From: an uncultured Mycoplasmatota bacterium
GTDB taxonomy: Bacteria; Bacillota_I; Bacilli_A; Mycoplasmatales; Mycoplasmoidaceae
DNA length: 26,612 nucleotides
Assembly (NCBI GenBank): GCA_949527715.1
Contig: CATEWF010000009.1
Coordinates: 1-26,612, forward strand
Direction: 5' to 3'
A program made the position numbers and the translations under genes. Under the pieces are notes generated by a model. The model made no database searches. It was given only the letters and a program-made list of their open reading frames with translations, and was not told where the DNA came from. Every line of letters begins with the position of its first letter. Position 1 is the first letter of the stretch. Positions 23,480-26,612 of this stretch are shown here, one piece after another.

Positions 23480-23514
23480 AAAGTCTTCTATTTATTATTA
23501 TAATAGAAGACTTT
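23480..23514 (+). terminator. Hairpin terminator or leader hairpin just before the WYL gene
   Basis: A perfect 12-bp stem (AAAGTCTTCTAT at 23480-23491 with 23503-23514) has an 11-nt loop and is followed by AATTTTAT. It ends 12 nt before the next start codon, leaving no room for a promoter after it. It may terminate the upstream unit, or cap or attenuate the WYL transcript. Confidence 0.65.
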
Positions 23515-23526
23515 AATTTTATATGT

Positions 23527-24444
23527 ATGTTTACAATATTAAAAAATATATTAAATGAAATGTTATTAAATGAGTCGGCTTCTGTTGGAGATGTCAATTC
23601 TGCAATTGATAATCATGAAAGAATTATTATAAATTATCATACAAAAGGTGAAGATAAAAATACTGGTGCCCGTGTTATTGAAGTTTATGCTTATGGTTTA
23701 ACAAAAGCAGGAAATCCTTGTATTAGAGCGTTTCAACCATTTGGAGATACAACATCAAAAACACCTAATTGGAAATTTTTTAGACTTGATAGAATTTCTG
23801 CTTGGAAACCAACAGGACAAAAATTTAATCGTCCTGCCGATTTTTTTTATAAAGGTTTAGGTAATTTCAACCCTAATGGGGATGAAACTATGAGTGTCGT
23901 TTACAAAATTGCTGATTTTAATAACAATTCACGCAATAAAAGTAATAACGGTCCATTAACAAACAAACAAAATAATGATGTATTTAAAACTGATACGGAG
24001 CATCGAATGGAACGATTACGTAATCAGTTAAATAATCCGATAAAAATAACAGATTTAATGAAAAATGGTAAATTTGTTACTTTTAAAGATAAAAATAACG
24101 GACCTAAGACTAAACCTGCTAAAAAAGAACCAGAAGTGTACAAGACTGATACGGAAAGAGGTATGGAAAATTTAAGGAAGCAATTGGATAACCCTAAATA
24201 TATACATGATGTAAATCCAAAATATAATGATGATATTTCTAATTTACGTAAAAATTTAGGTGATACTTCATCCCCAATTTCAATAAAAGATTTGAAAGAT
24301 AAATTATCGCCTAATAACGGACCTAAGACTAAACCTGCTAAAAAAGAACCAGAAGTGTACAAGACTGATACGGAAAGAGGTATGGAAAATTTAAGGAAGC
24401 AATTGGATAACCCTAAATATATAGATTTATCTAAAATAAAGTAA
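23527..24444 (+). CDS. WYL-domain phage protein with repeated C-terminal tail
   Basis: This 305-residue protein combines a WYL-like Sm-fold domain with a repetitive tail. Residues 20-98 follow the WYL pattern: AIDNHERIIINYHTKG, then ARVIEVYAYGLTKAGNPCIRAF, then WKFFRLDRISAW; the usual W-Y-L tripeptide is replaced by PCIRA. WYL domains bind nucleic acid or nucleotide ligands in bacterial regulators and also occur in phage proteins. There is no DNA-binding helix-turn-helix. The N-terminus (ILKNILNEMLLNES) is a short amphipathic helix. From 140 onward the tail has three copies of a roughly 35-residue basic unit (NNGP, then V(Y/F)KTDTE, then M..LR.QL.NP); the last two (190-226, 263-299) are identical. 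The tail is probably extended and could bind DNA or partners. It lies directly downstream of a hairpin. Confidence 0.78.
   Translation: MFTILKNILNEMLLNESASVGDVNSAIDNHERIIINYHTKGEDKNTGARVIEVYAYGLTKAGNPCIRAFQPFGDTTSKTPNWKFFRLDRISAWKPTGQKFNRPADFFYKGLGNFNPNGDETMSVVYKIADFNNNSRNKSNNGPLTNKQNNDVFKTDTEHRMERLRNQLNNPIKITDLMKNGKFVTFKDKNNGPKTKPAKKEPEVYKTDTERGMENLRKQLDNPKYIHDVNPKYNDDISNLRKNLGDTSSPISIKDLKDKLSPNNGPKTKPAKKEPEVYKTDTERGMENLRKQLDNPKYIDLSKIK
23944..24048 (+). repeat. Diverged first copy of the WYL-tail repeat
   Basis: This encodes residues 140-174 (NNGPLTNKQ, then VFKTDTEHRMERLRNQLNNP), clearly related to the two identical 111-bp copies downstream but diverged at many bases. It shows that the tail grew by duplication more than once. 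Confidence 0.75.
24094..24204 (+). repeat. 111-bp perfect direct repeat, copy 1
   Basis: The 111 bases beginning AATAACGGACCTAAG are identical to 24313-24423, at an offset of 219 bp (73 codons), and encode the same 37 residues. Perfect identity at third codon positions indicates a recent duplication or gene conversion. Confidence 0.95.
24313..24423 (+). repeat. 111-bp perfect direct repeat, copy 2
   Basis: This is the second identical copy, ending 21 bases before the gene ends. The interval between copies encodes a partly related segment (NPKYNDDISNLRKNLG). Recombination between copies would remove exactly 73 codons in frame. Confidence 0.95.
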
Positions 24445-24499
24445 TTTGATAAAAACTATGATTAAACATATTTTTAATTAAAATATATACAATGACATT

Positions 24500-25219
24500 A
24501 TGGCAAATGAAAGTTTTAAAAAAATGCTTCAATTAGCAAAAGAAGCTGATAAAATAGTAAGTGAAGGTAAAAGCAATATACCATCTCGTGAAAATAATGT
24601 ATTAACCGTTCCTATCACAGCAATGAATTACGATGAAAGAATTGCTGAACTTAATGAGCAAGTTTATGGGGAATATAAGAAGCCAGAAAACGAATATAAT
24701 GCAGAAGAAGAAATGGAAAAAATTAAATCAAGAAACGAACAGAATGTAAAGATTAACCCAAACACAAAAATTCCATCTGCAATTTTAGAAGACATATTAC
24801 GTAACCCATATCAAATGAGTACTAATATCGTAGAAGACCCTAAAATGTCTATGCTCGAAGAAAAATTAAAAGGTAAAAATTTTAATGGTATCGAAAAAGC
24901 ACAAGAAATACAGAAAAAAATGGAAGAAAAAGAACGTGAAACATTGAATGAAAAAATTTCACAAACAGAACAAGCATATAGACAAGTGCCCAATAGTACA
25001 GCAATTGATTACAGCATTATAAAAATGATAATTGAAAATGTAATCGAAGAAAAATTAGAAAAAATATCTAAGTCTTTATTAACTGAAAATATTAATAATA
25101 GTCCTAAAAAAACATCTCTTATAATGTTGGGCGAAAATTTTACTTTTGTAGATTCTGAAGGTAATATGTATAAATGTGGTGATATGAAATATGTTGGAAA
25201 AGCAAAAATAAAGAAATAA
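24500..25219 (+). CDS. Hypothetical coiled-coil phage protein
   Basis: This 239-residue, highly charged protein has no family I can name. Predicted helices or coiled coils cover about 1-25 (FKKMLQLAKEADKIV), 65-80 and 115-165 (MLEEKLKGK, then AQEIQKKMEEKERETLNEKI). A further amphipathic helix (IDYSIIKMIIENVIEEKLEKI, about 169-189) is followed by a compact beta hairpin at the C-terminus: SLIMLGENFTFVDSEGNMYKC and KYVGKAKI. The long helical middle with small folded ends resembles scaffold-like or virion assembly proteins; this is an impression, not a homology. It follows the WYL gene by 55 nt and is closed by a strong terminator. No promoter was found in the gap before it. Confidence 0.7.
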   Translation: MANESFKKMLQLAKEADKIVSEGKSNIPSRENNVLTVPITAMNYDERIAELNEQVYGEYKKPENEYNAEEEMEKIKSRNEQNVKINPNTKIPSAILEDILRNPYQMSTNIVEDPKMSMLEEKLKGKNFNGIEKAQEIQKKMEEKERETLNEKISQTEQAYRQVPNSTAIDYSIIKMIIENVIEEKLEKISKSLLTENINNSPKKTSLIMLGENFTFVDSEGNMYKCGDMKYVGKAKIKK

Positions 25220-25241
25220 ATATCATAGAGTAACATCTATT

Positions 25242-25272
25242 AAGCACACTGGATAAGTGTGCTTTTTTTTTT
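25242..25272 (+). terminator. Strong intrinsic terminator
   Basis: A perfect 9-bp GC-containing stem (AAGCACACT at 25242-25250 with 25256-25264), loop GGATA, then uninterrupted T residues to 25272. It closes the unit ending with the coiled-coil protein and separates it from the host-type promoter that begins 10 nt later. Confidence 0.93.
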
Positions 25273-25281
25273 ATGTTTTAA

Positions 25282-25314
25282 TTTTTGTCATTTGAGTATT
25301 ATATAGTATATTTG
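25282..25314 (+). promoter_or_regulatory. Bacteroidota-type promoter for the HD-like/dUTPase pair
   Basis: TTTTTG at 25282-25287 and TATATTTG at 25307-25314 with a 19-nt spacer match TTTG-N19-21-TAnnTTTG, the same spacing as the polymerase promoter. The expected start near 25321 gives a leader of about 16 nt. Confidence 0.75.
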
Positions 25315-25336
25315 TTAAAAAATAAAAGTTAGAAAA

Positions 25337-25939
25337 ATGATTAACGAAGAAAAAATTAATTTAAATTACACAAGATGGGTTACTCGTCTTAAAAAATATA
25401 ATTGTTATTCAGACTTAATGATTAACGAACTTGGTGAGAAAATAAAAAACGCAAGTTTTGCTTTAACAGAAAATAGTGGAGCAGCGTACCAAGGTTCTAT
25501 GTTAAATGTTGTAATAAATAATCTTTGTTTAATTGCACATCATTTAAACGAAAATGCTTTTGGTGAAGATTCTAAACAAAAGAAAATGCATCCATATTTA
25601 CAAGCAAACAATTATATGTTAATGAGAGTGTTATTACTTCAGCATATTGCTAAAGCTGAAATGTTTGTAATACAAGAAAATCAATGGAAACAAAAAAACG
25701 GATACATTTATGATTTTAATCCAGATTTAAACACTTGTATGAAATGTGGCGAAAGGTCAATTTATCTTTGTATGAAATACGGTATTCAACTTTCAGAAGA
25801 GGAATATGAAGCAATGCGTATTATTGATAAAGAAGAAATGTCAGTAACACAATATATATCACCATTATGCCAAATAGTTAAAATGGCTAACCAGTTAGTT
25901 TCAATTGAATTGTATAGAACATTTTTAGATAAAAATTAA
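25337..25939 (+). CDS. HD-domain-like phage protein with degenerate metal-binding residues
   Basis: This 200-residue protein keeps the scaffold of small phage HD-domain phosphohydrolases but not their signature residues. Active relatives, as I recall them, read LLLHDL.K, then GHGEKS, then L(T/S).EE..AIRWHMG, then PL....H.AD..A. Here the same places read LLLQHIAKAEM (99-109; HD became HI), KCGERS (136-141), QLSEEEYEAMRIIDK (151-165; His replaced) and ISPLCQIVKMANQLVSIE (174-191; Asp became Asn185). Upstream helices (KNASFALTENSGAAYQGSMLN) complete the fold. It is transcribed from a host-type promoter with dUTPase, which points to early expression and a nucleotide-related setting. It is most likely a pseudoenzyme or a much changed one that binds rather than hydrolyses. 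Fold assignment is by remembered motifs. Confidence 0.62.
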   Translation: MINEEKINLNYTRWVTRLKKYNCYSDLMINELGEKIKNASFALTENSGAAYQGSMLNVVINNLCLIAHHLNENAFGEDSKQKKMHPYLQANNYMLMRVLLLQHIAKAEMFVIQENQWKQKNGYIYDFNPDLNTCMKCGERSIYLCMKYGIQLSEEEYEAMRIIDKEEMSVTQYISPLCQIVKMANQLVSIELYRTFLDKN

Positions 25940-25953
25940 AAAATTAAATATAT

Positions 25954-26514
25954 ATGTTTGGAAAAAAAGATAAAGTATGGACAGGACTTGAATACCAAGT
26001 TGTAAATCATTTTGATGAAGATATAAAGACTGTAAAATTTGTAAATAAATCTAATAATAAAGATCCTGAATATGCAAATGCAGGAGATAGTGGATTTGAT
26101 TTAAGAGCGTGGGTTACAGAATCAGATGAAAATGCTAAAGTAGATAAAGATAGTGGAAAATATTTTATAGTATTAAAATCTTTCGAGACACGATTAATCC
26201 ATACAGGTTTGTATATAGAATTACCAGAATATACTGAAGGACAAGTTAGAACAAGGAGTGGTATGGCATTAAAACAACAGTTAGTGGTAACTAATTCACC
26301 TGGTACTATAGATAGATTTTATACAGGTGAAATTGGTATTATTATGACAAACCTCTCTAAAAAAGCAAAAACAATTATGAATGGAGATAGAATTGCACAA
26401 TTTGTCGTTTGTCCTGTATATCCAAAAGAGTTAATTGATTTTAAAAAGGTCGAAGAAATTAATACCAATAAAGAACGTGGACAAAACGGTTTTGGTAGTA
26501 GTGGAATTAAATAA
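25954..26514 (+). CDS. dut: Deoxyuridine 5'-triphosphate nucleotidohydrolase, trimeric dUTPase
   Basis: The enzyme hydrolyses dUTP to dUMP and pyrophosphate, keeping uracil out of DNA and feeding dTMP synthesis. All five motifs of the homotrimeric family are present: I AGDSGFDLRA (43-52), II RTRSGMAL (99-106), III NSPGTIDRFYTGEIGI (114-129, with Asp120 and the uracil-selecting Tyr123), IV GDRIAQ (144-149) and V RGQNGFGSSG (175-184, the flexible phosphate-covering arm). The length (186 aa) is slightly above the usual 140-160 because of an N-terminal extension of about 25 residues and a Lys/Asp-rich loop at 53-70. It follows the HD-like gene by 14 nt and shares its promoter; a strong terminator closes the pair. 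Function is very secure. Confidence 0.97.
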   Translation: MFGKKDKVWTGLEYQVVNHFDEDIKTVKFVNKSNNKDPEYANAGDSGFDLRAWVTESDENAKVDKDSGKYFIVLKSFETRLIHTGLYIELPEYTEGQVRTRSGMALKQQLVVTNSPGTIDRFYTGEIGIIMTNLSKKAKTIMNGDRIAQFVVCPVYPKELIDFKKVEEINTNKERGQNGFGSSGIK

Positions 26515-26528
26515 AAAATATATCACTT

Positions 26529-26563
26529 AAAAATCCTTGATAACCTCAAGGATTTTTTTTTTT
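26529..26563 (+). terminator. Strong intrinsic terminator after dUTPase
   Basis: A 12-bp stem (AAAAATCCTTGA at 26529-26540 with 26546-26557), 5-nt loop TAACC, and a T run to 26563. The remaining 49 bases to the window end hold no recognisable gene. Confidence 0.92.
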
Positions 26564-26612
26564 GTAAAATTCTCAATGTATGATTATATTAAAATAAAAT
26601 AAATAATTTTTT

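Noticed and set aside
24094..24423. CRISPR array or phage origin iterons
   Set aside because: The 111-bp repeats are in frame inside a coding region, far longer than CRISPR repeats, and encode identical peptide units.
26564..26612. Short ATG-initiated frames after the last terminator
   Set aside because: They encode fewer than ten residues in very AT-rich sequence at the window edge.

Overview
This window is a densely packed, very AT-rich piece of a large tailed-phage genome, probably from a phage of a Bacteroidota host. The phage evidence is a trimeric dUTPase, a family B DNA polymerase, a T7-lysozyme-type amidase, a neck-like structural protein and five long fibre or appendage proteins rich in coiled coils and repeats. 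The host evidence is two promoters that fit the Bacteroidota pattern TTTG-N19-TAnnTTTG, a FISUMP-type lectin-fold domain typical of Bacteroidota proteins, and few Shine-Dalgarno sites. No integrase, transposase, tRNA, rRNA or CRISPR array is visible. All genes use standard-code stops, and none ends in TAG. No gene-free stretch exceeds 300 bases; the longest, 9390-9533, holds a terminator, a promoter and a palindrome.

Layout. (1) 2-3365, plus: an SNF2-family helicase cut off by the left edge, a PD-(D/E)XK-like nuclease, a DEDDh exonuclease and a small conserved-looking protein. The last three overlap by 8 nt at each join. A bidirectional terminator follows. (2) 3407-3664, minus: a small membrane protein, holin-like at best. 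(3) 3760-7939, minus: a neck-like protein followed by two appendage proteins. (4) 7988-9389, plus: endolysin amidase, a lipoprotein with a retropepsin-like aspartic protease domain, and a BppU-like beta-sandwich protein. (5) 9534-12995, plus: the replicative DNA polymerase behind a host-type promoter. (6) 13056-21282, minus: three very large fibre or adhesin proteins, one with a FISUMP domain and a cysteine-rich insertion, one with a laminin-G-like C-terminus. (7) 21323-25219, plus: five proteins, including one with a kinase-like fold and a WYL-domain protein carrying a recent 111-bp internal duplication. (8) 25337-26514, plus: a degenerate HD-domain protein and dUTPase, behind a second host-type promoter and closed by a terminator.

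Two promoter types divide the window. The polymerase and the HD/dUTPase pair have Bacteroidota primary-sigma promoters, as expected for early or middle genes. Structural, lysis and accessory virion genes instead have exact TATAAATA boxes, the T4-type late promoter core, 6-17 nt from the start codon at five sites and farther away at a sixth. At both divergent junctions (near 7960 and 21300) two such boxes point away from each other. I infer a T4-like late transcription programme adapted to a Bacteroidota host.

Most interesting for follow-up: the late-box grammar with nearly leaderless starts; the lysis-operon retropepsin lipoprotein; the HD-family protein that seems to have lost its metal-binding residues; the helicase-nuclease-exonuclease operon; and the cysteine-rich FISUMP fibre.
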